Below, piece by piece: positions 41,861 through 49,775 of a stretch of DNA of 64,000 nt. The notes under the pieces were generated by a model that was given only the letters and a program-made list of their open reading frames with translations, was not told the origin of the DNA and searched no databases. Position 1 is the stretch's first letter. Each line of letters starts with the position of its first letter. Where the stretch lies: contig NZ_CP023690.1 of NCBI RefSeq assembly GCF_008704795.1, positions 992,001-1,056,000 on the forward strand, read 5' to 3'. This stretch comes from Streptomyces spectabilis (GTDB taxonomy: Bacteria > Actinomycetota > Actinomycetes > Streptomycetales > Streptomycetaceae). Both the position numbers and the translations under genes were made by a program.

Positions 41861-43054
41861 ATGCAGCACGACGGACTTTCCTCCCTCCTCGACGAACTGG
41901 CGCGCGTCGCGACGCTGCCGCTGGAGCGCGGCGAGACCCTCCCGGCCCGGGCCTACACCAGCGAGCACTTCCACGACCTCGAACAGGAGCGCGTCTTCCG
42001 GGGCGACTGGCTGTGCGTCGGCCACGTCAGCCAGGTCACGGGGCCCGGTGACTATCTGCGTACGGACGTCCTCGGCGAACCCCTGGTGATCACGCGGGAC
42101 GAGAGCGGTGACCTGCACGCGCTCTCCCGGGTGTGCCGGCATCGCTTCATGGACGTGCTGCCGCCCGAGACCACGCCCGAACAGGGCACGCTGAAGCGCC
42201 TCACCTGCCCGTACCACACGTGGACGTACCGCCTGAACGGCGAGTACGTCGGGCAGCTGGCCGGGGCGCCCCTGATGAACAGGGTCGACTTCGACCGCGC
42301 CGCGTGCCGGCTGCCCCGACACCGCCTGGAGGTGTGGAACGGGCTGCTCATGGTCAGCGCCGCCCCCGACGCACCGGCGCTCGGACCGCAGCTCACCCGG
42401 CTCGACGCCGTGCTCGCGCCGTACCGCCTCGCGGACCTCGTCGTCGCGTACACGGCACGCTGGGAGAACGTCCCGGCGAACTGGAAGGTGGCCTTCGAGA
42501 ACGGCTCGGAGAACTACCACCACATGGGCACGCACGCCGCCACCCTGGAGCCGGTCGTACCCGGCAAGGACACCGTCGTCGAGGAGTGCGACGGGCGCGG
42601 CTTCAGCATGTTCACACCGTTCGCCGCCGATCCGTCCCTGGAGCCGGACGCGGACGGCGTCCCGCAGGCCGGCACGCTCATCCCCGGGCTCGGCGCGCGG
42701 CAGTTGTCCGGGATGACGGTCGCGGGCGTCTTCCCGAACCTCGCCCTCGCGCTCGTGCCGGACAGCGTCACGTATCTGCGCTGGATCCCCACGGGGCCGA
42801 CGAGCCATGACGCGCTCGTGACCGTCCTCGTGCCGCCCGCGGCCGTCGACCAGCCGGGTTACGCGGCCTATGTGGCGGCCTCGCGGCAGCAGCTGGAGCT
42901 GATCCAGGAGGAGGACCTGGTGGCCATCCGCGGCGTCCAGCGCGGCCTGGCCACCGAACCGGCCCCGTCCGGCGGACGGTTCTCGCATCTGGAGCGCCCG
43001 CTGTGGCAGTTCCAGCGGTACTTGGCCGGCCGGCTCGTGGGCGGAAGGCAGTAG
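41861..43054 (+). CDS. Rieske-type aromatic-ring-hydroxylating oxygenase, alpha subunit
   Basis: 397 aa. Rieske ligands are CRH (about residues 92-94) and CPYHTW (about 113-118), with 18 residues between them. The mononuclear iron site appears as ENGSENYHHMGTH (about 210-222), with an acidic residue in QEEDLVAIRGVQRGL near 350. It would hydroxylate or demethylate an aromatic or quaternary ammonium substrate with O2. No ferredoxin or reductase is adjacent, so electrons must come from elsewhere. The start at ATG 41861 is preceded by a weak purine-rich stretch. Confidence 0.88.
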   Translation: MQHDGLSSLLDELARVATLPLERGETLPARAYTSEHFHDLEQERVFRGDWLCVGHVSQVTGPGDYLRTDVLGEPLVITRDESGDLHALSRVCRHRFMDVLPPETTPEQGTLKRLTCPYHTWTYRLNGEYVGQLAGAPLMNRVDFDRAACRLPRHRLEVWNGLLMVSAAPDAPALGPQLTRLDAVLAPYRLADLVVAYTARWENVPANWKVAFENGSENYHHMGTHAATLEPVVPGKDTVVEECDGRGFSMFTPFAADPSLEPDADGVPQAGTLIPGLGARQLSGMTVAGVFPNLALALVPDSVTYLRWIPTGPTSHDALVTVLVPPAAVDQPGYAAYVAASRQQLELIQEEDLVAIRGVQRGLATEPAPSGGRFSHLERPLWQFQRYLAGRLVGGRQ

Positions 43055-43062
43055 CCCGGGCC

Positions 43063-43089
43063 GGCCCGGCTCCCCCGTGGAGCCGGGCC
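43063..43089. terminator. Terminator hairpin after the Rieske gene
   Basis: An 11-bp stem GGCCCGGCTCC (43063-43073) pairs with 43079-43089 over a 5-nt loop, between convergent genes. Confidence 0.65.
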
Positions 43090-43124
43090 GCCGTCACGAC
43101 GCCGGTCGTCGCCGTACGCCCCGG

Positions 43125-43547
43125 TCAGCTCAGCTCGACCCGCGCCTCCTCGTGGGCGAGCGGCTGCGGCATCGGCAGGCCGCTCTTGGTGGACAGCTTC
43201 ATCAGGTGGGCCCGCACGGTGGCCTCACCGCGCTCGTAGTGGGAGCCGGTGCCCTTGCTGGTGTTCGTCCACTCGCGGACCTGGCCGTCGCAGACCGCTG
43301 CGGTGCCGCCGATGCCGGTGGACTCGTCGCCCTGGACGAGGGTGCTGCTGACGAACACCGGGCCGGGGGTGCCGTCGGGCAGGCAGCGGTACGTACCGGA
43401 GAGCGCGATGGTGCCGTCGGCGGCGACCGTGCCGGTGCCGTTGACGGTCAGGTCGTCGAACCGGCCCGCGTGGGCGGGAGTGGCGGCGGCGAGGCCCGCG
43501 ATGAGCAGGGTGTTCGCGGCGGCACCGAGGGCGAGGCGGACGCGCAT
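43125..43547 (-). CDS. Secreted DUF6299-like protein
   Basis: 140 aa from ATG 43547 with GAAAGG upstream. A signal peptide (RVRLALGAAANTLLIAGLAAATPAHA) precedes a beta-rich domain containing VAADGTIALSGTYRC, GPVFVSSTLVQG, GIGGTAAVCDG and REWTNTS, the pattern of this Streptomyces family. Two Cys may form a disulfide. Extracellular; function unknown. Confidence 0.78.
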   Translation of the reverse strand: MRVRLALGAAANTLLIAGLAAATPAHAGRFDDLTVNGTGTVAADGTIALSGTYRCLPDGTPGPVFVSSTLVQGDESTGIGGTAAVCDGQVREWTNTSKGTGSHYERGEATVRAHLMKLSTKSGLPMPQPLAHEEARVELS

Positions 43548-44012
43548 GACTGGCCTTTCGGGAGGTGGGGGGGCGGTATTGCCGCCGCAAGGCATACCGG
43601 AAGGCACCGTTTGCCGCTCGCAACCTCACTCGTTCGGGGACGAGTTGCGGGCCCGGGGGACGGATCCTCGGGGCGGAAGGCCCGTAGGGGCGAAGGGTCC
43701 GTGGGGGCGCGTTCGGCCGGGGGGGGGAGGCGAACGCGCCCCGCACGGAGGTTCAGGTCACTCGCTCGCGGCCGAGGCCTTCCAGCCGCCGCGGCGCGGG
43801 CGGAGCTCCAGCTGACAGAAGCCACACCACTGGGTGTGAAGTACCTGTGATCGAAGTGAGGTCAATCAGTGACGGCGGCTGCCGGGGACCACCCTGCACC
43901 GTCGGCGGGCGCTGGGAAAGATGCGGATTCGGCCGCGTGTGGCGGCCGCCGCAGGCCGCCCGCGGTCTTCCGGCATAGCCTGAAGGCCGCGGGTGAAGGA
44001 CAGGAGGCCGAG
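43548..44012. other. Divergent intergenic region with a 12-bp hairpin
   Basis: No gene supported. GGGGCGCGTTCG (43704-43715) and its exact complement (43731-43742) flank a G-run of nine (within 43716-43730). Confidence 0.55.
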
Positions 44013-44708
44013 GTGGGCGAGACGACACCGACCGGGACGACGGTCGCCGAGGTGATGGCCGAACTGGCCGGACTCGAGGACCCGAAGGCACGCGCGGTGA
44101 ACGAGAAGCACGGCGACGACCACGGTGTGAACCTCAGCAAGCTGCGCGCCGTCGCGAAGCGGCTCAGGACCCAGCACGACCTCGCGGTCCGGCTCTGGGC
44201 CACGGACGACACCGCGGCGAGGCTGCTCGCGCTCCTGATCTGCCGCCCGAAGACGTTCACCCGCGACGAGCTGGACACCATGCTGCGCGAGGCGCGCACG
44301 CCCAAGGTGCACGACTGGCTGGTGAACTACGGGGTGAAGAAGAGCCCGCACGCCGAAGAGCTGCGCCTGGCCTGGTCCGCCGATCCCGACCCCGTGGTCG
44401 CGAGCGCCGGCTGGGCGCTGACCACCGAACGCGTGGCGAAAAAGCCCGCGGGCCTCGACCTCGCGGGGCTCCTCGACGTCATCGAGGCGCGGATGAAGGA
44501 CGCCCCCGAGCGCCTGCAGTGGGCGATGAACCACTGCCTGGCCCAGATCGGCATCGAGCACCCCGACCACCGGGCCCACGCGATCGACATCGGTGAGCGT
44601 CTGGGCGTGCTCAAGGACTACCCGACGTCGCCGGGGTGCACCTCCCCGTACGCCCCCGTCTGGATCGCCGAGATGGTACGCCGACAGCAGGGCGGCGCGG
44701 GCAGCTAG
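44013..44708 (+). CDS. AlkD-like DNA alkylation repair HEAT-repeat protein
   Basis: 231 aa from GTG 44013, chosen because AGGAGG lies 5 bp upstream; the frame is open further but without a site. Repeated helical pairs (KLRAVAKRLRTQHDLAVRLW, AARLLALLICRPKTFTRDEL, VHDWLVNYGVKKSPHAEELRLAW, VVASAGWALTTERVAKKP) form the HEAT-like scaffold of AlkD-type glycosylases. A base-excision role on alkylated bases is inferred from the family. Its stop overlaps that of the convergent next gene. Confidence 0.78.
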   Translation: MGETTPTGTTVAEVMAELAGLEDPKARAVNEKHGDDHGVNLSKLRAVAKRLRTQHDLAVRLWATDDTAARLLALLICRPKTFTRDELDTMLREARTPKVHDWLVNYGVKKSPHAEELRLAWSADPDPVVASAGWALTTERVAKKPAGLDLAGLLDVIEARMKDAPERLQWAMNHCLAQIGIEHPDHRAHAIDIGERLGVLKDYPTSPGCTSPYAPVWIAEMVRRQQGGAGS

Positions 44709-45589
44709 TCGGTGGCGGTCCACTGGGGTGCAGGGGTGGGGCCCGGCCGCGCGGTGATCGCCCCGCCCTTCGCCCAGTCCCGGTACTCCACACGGAAGGT
44801 GTCGTCCCCGGACCCCGAGGGCACCTCGGTGCTCAGGGACTCGGGCAGATCGCGCGCGGTCACCACGAGCGTGAAGCGGACGGCGCCGTCACGGCGGTCG
44901 GCCGCGTACGGGCGGTAGAGACGGCCGATGGCCGGATCCGCGGCGAGCGTGCGCAACGGCGTGCTGCCGGTGAGCGTGCGGACGCCGCCCGCGCGTGCCG
45001 TGCTCAATGCGGTGGCGCCGTCGAGGAGCGCCACGAGATGCGCGGGCTGGGCCAGCCACCGGGCTTCCAGGGCGTTGCGGACCGCGACGTCGTCCGCCGC
45101 GGCGGCGGTCGCGTCGGACTCGGTGCGGTACGAGCCCGCCGGGCCGTACTCGGGGCCGGTCATCTCCTTGGCGGGGGTGATGACGGCACGGTTGCCGATC
45201 AGCACGATCTCCGGCGGGTACCAGGTGTGGCCTTCGCCCATGTCGTACAGGACGTGGGTCGCCGCCCGGGCCGTGGCGCCGTCACGCAGATCGAGGCGGG
45301 CCTGGCCGGTGAAGAAGTCGGGATCGCCGCCCTCCCGGGCGACGACACCGACGCCGACCCGCCGCTGGGCCACCATCGCGGCCCGGACGGGCTCGGCCCT
45401 GGAGCCGGGCGTGGCGGCAGCCGACGGCTTCGCCCGCCTTTCGCCACCGGAGCCCTCGGCGTCGCCGGGCCACAGCAGGTGCGCGCCCAGTCCCCCGGCC
45501 CCACCCACCAGCAGGCCGACCGCGACCGCCACGGCCACCGCGCGGCGGTGCGACCCCGCGGGCCTCGGAGAGATCTCTTGCTCGCGCAC
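44705..45589 (-). CDS. Membrane-anchored extracytoplasmic protein of unknown function
   Basis: 294 aa from GTG 45589 with AAGGGG upstream. A short basic N-terminus, then one membrane helix (RRAVAVAVAVGLLVGGAGGLGAHLL), a Ser/Ala/Pro linker and an extracellular domain (AAMVAQRRVGVGVVAREGG; LYRPYAADRRDGAVRFTLVV; FRVEYRDWAKGG). It resembles extracytoplasmic beta-domain or lipoprotein-like proteins but has no lipobox Cys. No family recognised. Confidence 0.7.
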   Translation of the reverse strand: MREQEISPRPAGSHRRAVAVAVAVGLLVGGAGGLGAHLLWPGDAEGSGGERRAKPSAAATPGSRAEPVRAAMVAQRRVGVGVVAREGGDPDFFTGQARLDLRDGATARAATHVLYDMGEGHTWYPPEIVLIGNRAVITPAKEMTGPEYGPAGSYRTESDATAAAADDVAVRNALEARWLAQPAHLVALLDGATALSTARAGGVRTLTGSTPLRTLAADPAIGRLYRPYAADRRDGAVRFTLVVTARDLPESLSTEVPSGSGDDTFRVEYRDWAKGGAITARPGPTPAPQWTATD

Positions 45590-46197
45590 GGCCCAGCCCC
45601 TTCCGCACCGCCCCGGCACACCGGAGCGCCCCCTCCGACGCTCCGGCGAGAGGACTACACCGTAGGGCGCGCGCAGGCAAGGAATGACCGATTCGAACCG
45701 GGTGCCACTCTCCATGGCCAAATGCGGAATATCTCCTTCTTATCTCCCCACGAAGGTAAGCGTGTTGTACGCTCGCCGTGAGCCTGACGTCCGGCCGAGG
45801 GGTGGCATCTTGGGCGCGACGGAGGCGCTCACGCGCATGGCCGATTTTCCCCGTTGGCCATAGCGAAGCCGGATTGGCCCGCACGGCGGGATACCGGCAC
45901 GAAAACTCAGATCAGCGAGGGCCCGCGGCGGACAACCCGCACACGAACCTTCGCTGTGGCGCTTCGCACCTGCTCCGCACCGGTTCAGCATTGATCGCCC
46001 CGATGCCGTGAAGAACTGCGCTATGCCGACGGTTCATGGAAGTGGCCCGCATTGCCGCTTTTCCCATCGAAAACAACGGCAATCGCGACTCATTGACAGG
46101 TCGGCACCAGCTGACCTCAATCGATCTTGTGGCCGTATCTGACGCCCGGCCTCCACAGAGGCCCCAGACGGCCATACGGGGGAAAAGGACGCCGCAC
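45590..46197. other. Lower-GC intergenic region upstream of the LuxR gene
   Basis: About 600 bp without a supported gene and noticeably less GC-rich than its neighbours (for example 45720-45780 and 46020-46140). It probably holds the promoter of the LuxR-type gene; TTGACA at 46093-46098 is a consensus -35, but the matching -10 (near 46116) is weak. The composition change marks the left edge of the candidate cluster. Confidence 0.5.
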
Positions 46198-46899
46198 ATG
46201 GCTCAGATACGACTGCTGATCGCCGATGACCGCGTCGTGACCCGGTCCGGTCTCGTGGCGATGAGCAGGGAAGCTCCCGGACTCGACGTGGTCGGCGTGG
46301 CGCAGGACGTGGCCGGTGTGCTGGCCGCCGTCGACTGCCTGGACCCCGATGTCGTGCTGCTCAATCTCCGCAGACTCTCGGGGGAAGGCCTTCGCCGCCT
46401 CGCCCATGTCATCGGGGCGCACGTCTCGATCATCGTCCTGTGGTGCCATGACTCCGCCGTCACCGTCCAGGACGCGTTACGGGCCAAGGCCGCCGGATTC
46501 ATGGCCCTGGAGATCCTGCAGGAGGAATTCGCCAGCGTGATAGCCCTGGTCGACCGCGGCTGCGCCGCCTATCTCTTCCCGCGCGAACGAATCCGCGACA
46601 TCAGCGACGGCTATCCGACGACGCCGGTGACATCGGGAGCCATGTCGACCCTCACCTCACGGGAGAGCGACGTACTGCGCCTTCTCGCAGGCGGCATGAC
46701 GAACAAACAGATAGGTTCGGCCCTGCACATCGCCGAGAACACGGTGAAGAAACACGTCCATCGCGCGATGAACAAGTTATCGGCCTCCAGCCGGGTGGAA
46801 GCGGCGCTCCTCGTGTCCCGCCTCGGCCCGCTGGATCTGACGGCGCACGGCCGCGCCCCGCGGGGTCAGCAGAGAAGCGATCTGAGCAGCACTTCATAG
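46198..46899 (+). CDS. LuxR/NarL-type regulator with pseudo-receiver domain, two TTA codons
   Basis: 233 aa from ATG 46198 with AAAGGA upstream. The N-terminal receiver (IRLLIADDRVVTRSGLVAM) keeps the acidic pocket, but the phospho-acceptor position reads VVLLNLRRLSG (Asn56 instead of Asp) and the usual KD after the AAGF segment is replaced by ALEI, so phosphorylation is unlikely. The C-terminal HTH is intact (LTSRESDVLRLLAGGMTNKQIGSALHIAENTVKKHVHRAMNKL). Codons 94 (46477-46479) and 194 (46777-46779) are TTA, implying bldA dependence. It is probably the pathway-specific activator of the cluster to its right. The 3' end overlaps the convergent TetR gene by 34 bp. Confidence 0.87.
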   Translation: MAQIRLLIADDRVVTRSGLVAMSREAPGLDVVGVAQDVAGVLAAVDCLDPDVVLLNLRRLSGEGLRRLAHVIGAHVSIIVLWCHDSAVTVQDALRAKAAGFMALEILQEEFASVIALVDRGCAAYLFPRERIRDISDGYPTTPVTSGAMSTLTSRESDVLRLLAGGMTNKQIGSALHIAENTVKKHVHRAMNKLSASSRVEAALLVSRLGPLDLTAHGRAPRGQQRSDLSSTS

Positions 46900-47504
46900 G
46901 TCCGCCCCGCGTCGCCCACCGTCGCGGCGCCCGTCATCGCGACCTCATGGCCGAGACAGGTCAGGGCGCCGAGCAGCACGAGCGCGAGCCGACGGCATCC
47001 GGCGGCGTCCCTGTCGGACGCGTCGAGGCCGGGCCCGCCCCGCGCGGAGAGGGCCCGCTCCACCAAGCGGATCGTCGACGACAGCCACCACTGCTCGTCG
47101 ATCCGGCGCCACCGCTCGTAGCCGAGGACCGCGGGCGCGTCCAGCAGGAGCAGCCGGGCGGCGGCGGGATCGGCGCAGAAACCGAGGAACTCCAATCCGG
47201 ACCGCAGCAGGACACGGACCGGCTCGTCCTCGACGTCACGGACGCCTTCGATGTCACGGGCCGCCCCGGCGGACCGGATCCGTACGGCGAGCTCCCGATG
47301 GATGTCGTGCACCACGTCCACCAGCAGCGCCTCCTTGCCCGGCCAGTGGTGGTACAGCGCACCGGTCGTGAGCCCGGCGCTCCCGGCGACCTCCGCGATG
47401 GTCGTCGCGGCGTACCCCCGCTCACCGAACAACTGGCGTGCCGTACGGACTAGTTGGGCCTTGGTGGTCTCGGTCCGCTCTGCGTTGGATCTGCGCGGCG
47501 ACAT
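46866..47504 (-). CDS. TetR family regulator divergent from the cluster
   Basis: 212 aa from ATG 47504 (MSPRRSNAERTE). The HTH is TTIAEVAGSAGLTTGALYHHW at about residues 32-52, with TetR-like FGERGYAATT before it. It is divergent from the thioesterase gene with only 24 bp between the start codons (47505-47528), so one operator there could control both. It probably represses the cluster and itself, with a ligand that is a pathway compound. Confidence 0.88.
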   Translation of the reverse strand: MSPRRSNAERTETTKAQLVRTARQLFGERGYAATTIAEVAGSAGLTTGALYHHWPGKEALLVDVVHDIHRELAVRIRSAGAARDIEGVRDVEDEPVRVLLRSGLEFLGFCADPAAARLLLLDAPAVLGYERWRRIDEQWWLSSTIRLVERALSARGGPGLDASDRDAAGCRRLALVLLGALTCLGHEVAMTGAATVGDAGRTYEVLLRSLLC

Positions 47505-47528
47505 ACCGAACGATGCTATGTTCCTTCG

Positions 47529-47942
47529 ATGATGGATGTCGACGCGGCCCAAGCTGTCCTCGATAACAGCCCCTTCGGCCCCTGGTGGGGATTCAAGGTG
47601 GAAGCCGTCGCCAAGGGGCACGCCAAGGTCTCGCTGCCCCAGCGTCCCGAGCTCTTCCGCCCCGGCGGCGTCCTGCAGGGCGGCTGCGCCATGACGCTCG
47701 CCGACGTGACCTGCTGGATCGCGATCATGTCGCTGTTCGGCGAGGACGACCCGTCCGTCACCCAGCAGATGACGACGAGCTTCCTCGGCCCGGCCCGCAC
47801 CGATCTCCTCTGCGAGTCCACCGTCGTCAGGCCCGGCCGTCTGATCGTCTACGGCACCGCGGAGACGACCGACACCGCGGGCAAGCTCGTCTCCCACCAC
47901 ACCCTCACCTACATCCGGCCGCCGCAGCGGGCCGGAGCCTGA
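47529..47942 (+). CDS. PaaI-type hotdog-fold thioesterase
   Basis: 137 aa from ATG 47529. FRPGGVLQGGCAMTLADVTCWIA is the hotdog catalytic helix region (HGG in many relatives; here LQGG) and TTSFLGPARTDLLCESTVVRPGRLIVYG is the second conserved block. It would hydrolyse an acyl- or aryl-CoA thioester. It is the first gene of the plus-strand cluster. The very short intergenic region with the TetR gene leaves room for a nearly leaderless transcript. Confidence 0.85.
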   Translation: MMDVDAAQAVLDNSPFGPWWGFKVEAVAKGHAKVSLPQRPELFRPGGVLQGGCAMTLADVTCWIAIMSLFGEDDPSVTQQMTTSFLGPARTDLLCESTVVRPGRLIVYGTAETTDTAGKLVSHHTLTYIRPPQRAGA

Positions 47943-48083
47943 GTTCCGGAAGGCCTCCGAGTACCACCAAAGAGCCATCGGAATACCCCCATCGGACCCC
48001 GGTGATGTGGCCCCATCGTGGCCTGTCGACCTCGCGAGTCGGCCGGATAGTCTCCATTTCTCGGCTACCCGGAGGAGATTCGT

Positions 48084-48821
48084 ATGGGAGACGTCTTTTC
48101 GGAGACTGTAAACTTGGAGAGTGTCGGTGAACTCCCCGAGGAATACCACGAGGTACTGACACATCAGATGCTCGCCAATGGCGAGGGCGAGCTGAGCGCG
48201 GGCGACACCTACGTCGATTCGTTCTATCCGCTCGCGCCCAATGCCGACGAACGCTATGTGTGTCTCAAGTTCGGCATGGAAGAGGTCGACCATTTCCGGC
48301 GCTTCGCCAAACTGCTCAATCCGCTCGGCATCGACACCTCGCACATGGTGAACCAGGCCGTGGCGGACCGGCGTTACTTCCCGGCCGAGAGCATGACCAC
48401 CCGGATCACCGTCTGGGAGGAGCGCGCCGCGTTCAGCTTCCTGTGCGAACTCGAAGGTCACTTCCAGATCAAGGAGATGACCACGAGCACCTACGGGCCG
48501 CTGCGCGTCGAGGCCGACGCGATCCTCAAGGAGGAGGCCCGGCACTTCGGCTACGGCAAGCGCCTGATGCAGGAGGCGTACGACGCGGGCGGCCAGGCCC
48601 GCGACCGGGCGCAGAAGGCGCTCGACAAGTTCTACCCGATGGCGCTCGACATGTTCGGGCGGCCCGACTCCCGCCGCGGCCGCCTCGCCGTCAAGTGGGG
48701 TCTGCGCCAGCACGACAACGGCGAGCTGCGCGAGCTCTACAAGACCGCGATCGCGCAGCACATCGAGAAGATCGGCTTCTCCGTGCCCAAGGTCGACCCC
48801 TCCCAGCTGCAGTTCGCCTGA
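48084..48821 (+). CDS. PaaA/BoxB-like ferritin-fold diiron oxygenase subunit
   Basis: 245 aa, GGAGGAG before ATG 48084. Two helices carry the diiron ligands: MEEVDHFRRFAKLL (ExxH near residues 56-59) and LKEEARHFGYGKRL (ExxxH/ExxH near 151-155), with further Glu in HQMLANGEGEL and LCELEGHF. The pattern matches the phenylacetic-acid catabolic family, which contains phenylacetyl-CoA and benzoyl-CoA epoxidase oxygenase subunits. The usual partner subunits (PaaBCDE) are absent, so it works alone or with other partners. It lies between the thioesterase and a second diiron oxidase. Confidence 0.78.
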   Translation: MGDVFSETVNLESVGELPEEYHEVLTHQMLANGEGELSAGDTYVDSFYPLAPNADERYVCLKFGMEEVDHFRRFAKLLNPLGIDTSHMVNQAVADRRYFPAESMTTRITVWEERAAFSFLCELEGHFQIKEMTTSTYGPLRVEADAILKEEARHFGYGKRLMQEAYDAGGQARDRAQKALDKFYPMALDMFGRPDSRRGRLAVKWGLRQHDNGELRELYKTAIAQHIEKIGFSVPKVDPSQLQFA

Positions 48822-48897
48822 GCGGCGTCGGCCCGCTCCGCCCCCCCGGCGCGATCCGCTTCCCCGCGGCCCCACCACCTCACCGGAGTAGGAATCG

Positions 48898-49692
48898 ATG
48901 ACGACGACCGACACGCTGATCGACCGGATCAAGACGCACCGCGTCTTCCACCACCCCCTCTACGACCACTGGGCCGCGCGGCCCCCGTCCGCCGAGGTCT
49001 CGGGCGCGCTCTTCCACCAGGTGCAGTCGTTCTGCGCCTCCACCCGCCCCGGCGGCGAGTTCCCGACCGCCCTGCGCGGCATCGGCTGGGACGAGCAGGC
49101 CGTCCTCATCGAGGAGATCGTCGACAGCGAGTCCGGACACGGCCCCGAACTCGCGACCATGGCGGGCCACATCGTCAATCGCACCGGCACCCCGGTCTTC
49201 GACGACGTGTACGACACCGAGCGGGTCGAGGCCTGGCTCAAGACGTCGTCGGACCGGCTGCTCGCCGCCCTGCCCGGGTACGACCGGGAGACCGGTCTGA
49301 CCGCTCAGGCGACGGCCGCCATCTCGGTGTTCAAGCGCCGGTTCGCCTCCGACGCCGACACCACCGTCCGCAATCTGGGCACGGCGCTCGCATTGGAGAT
49401 CATCTCCAACCAGTCCCTGATCCCCGGCGAGAAGCGCGCCCTCATCGACTCCGGTCACTACAAGACCGACCTCGAAGAGCCGGAAATGCATTACATGGCG
49501 GAGCACTGGGGCGACTGCGGTGCCGAGCAGCAGCACGAAGCGAATGTCATCCAGGCCGTCTCGACCGTCATGGACGCGTCCAACAGCGACCAGATCGCGC
49601 AGGGCGTGGAGGACTTCCTGGAATCACTGTGCGCGCTGTGGGACGTCCTGGACGCCGCACTTCTCTCGTCCGGACTGCAGCCGGCCGAATAG
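48898..49692 (+). CDS. Heme-oxygenase-like diiron oxidase (HDO family)
   Basis: 264 aa, GGAGTAGG before ATG 48898. Potential iron ligands lie in VLIEEIVDSESGHGPELATM (about residues 75-94), ALALEIISNQS and EEPEMHYMAEHWGDCGAEQQHEAN (about 195-218), the Glu/His distribution of HDO enzymes such as those making N-oxygenated or C-C-cleaved amino-acid products. It is helical throughout. Position beside a second, unrelated diiron protein and an amino acid dehydrogenase suggests oxidative tailoring of an amino acid. The substrate is unknown. Confidence 0.75.
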   Translation: MTTTDTLIDRIKTHRVFHHPLYDHWAARPPSAEVSGALFHQVQSFCASTRPGGEFPTALRGIGWDEQAVLIEEIVDSESGHGPELATMAGHIVNRTGTPVFDDVYDTERVEAWLKTSSDRLLAALPGYDRETGLTAQATAAISVFKRRFASDADTTVRNLGTALALEIISNQSLIPGEKRALIDSGHYKTDLEEPEMHYMAEHWGDCGAEQQHEANVIQAVSTVMDASNSDQIAQGVEDFLESLCALWDVLDAALLSSGLQPAE

Positions 49693-49775
49693 TTCCCTGA
49701 CGGCCGGGCCGGCGGTTCACGCCTGCGGCGGGGCCGCCGGTCCGGCCGTCACAGGACGGGATTCTGGGGTGGGTC

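Noticed and set aside
45680..45710. GATTCGAACC sequence resembling a tRNA T-loop
   Set aside because: No acceptor stem, anticodon arm or D arm could be built around it on either strand.
46036..46197. Upstream ATG at 46036 extending the LuxR protein by 54 residues
   Set aside because: The extension is unlike any receiver N-terminus and lacks a ribosome site, while ATG 46198 follows AAAGGA and starts exactly at the receiver domain.
48084..48821. A full phenylacetate degradation (paa) operon
   Set aside because: Only a PaaA-like subunit and a thioesterase are present; PaaB, PaaC, PaaE, PaaG, PaaZ and PaaK-like genes are absent.
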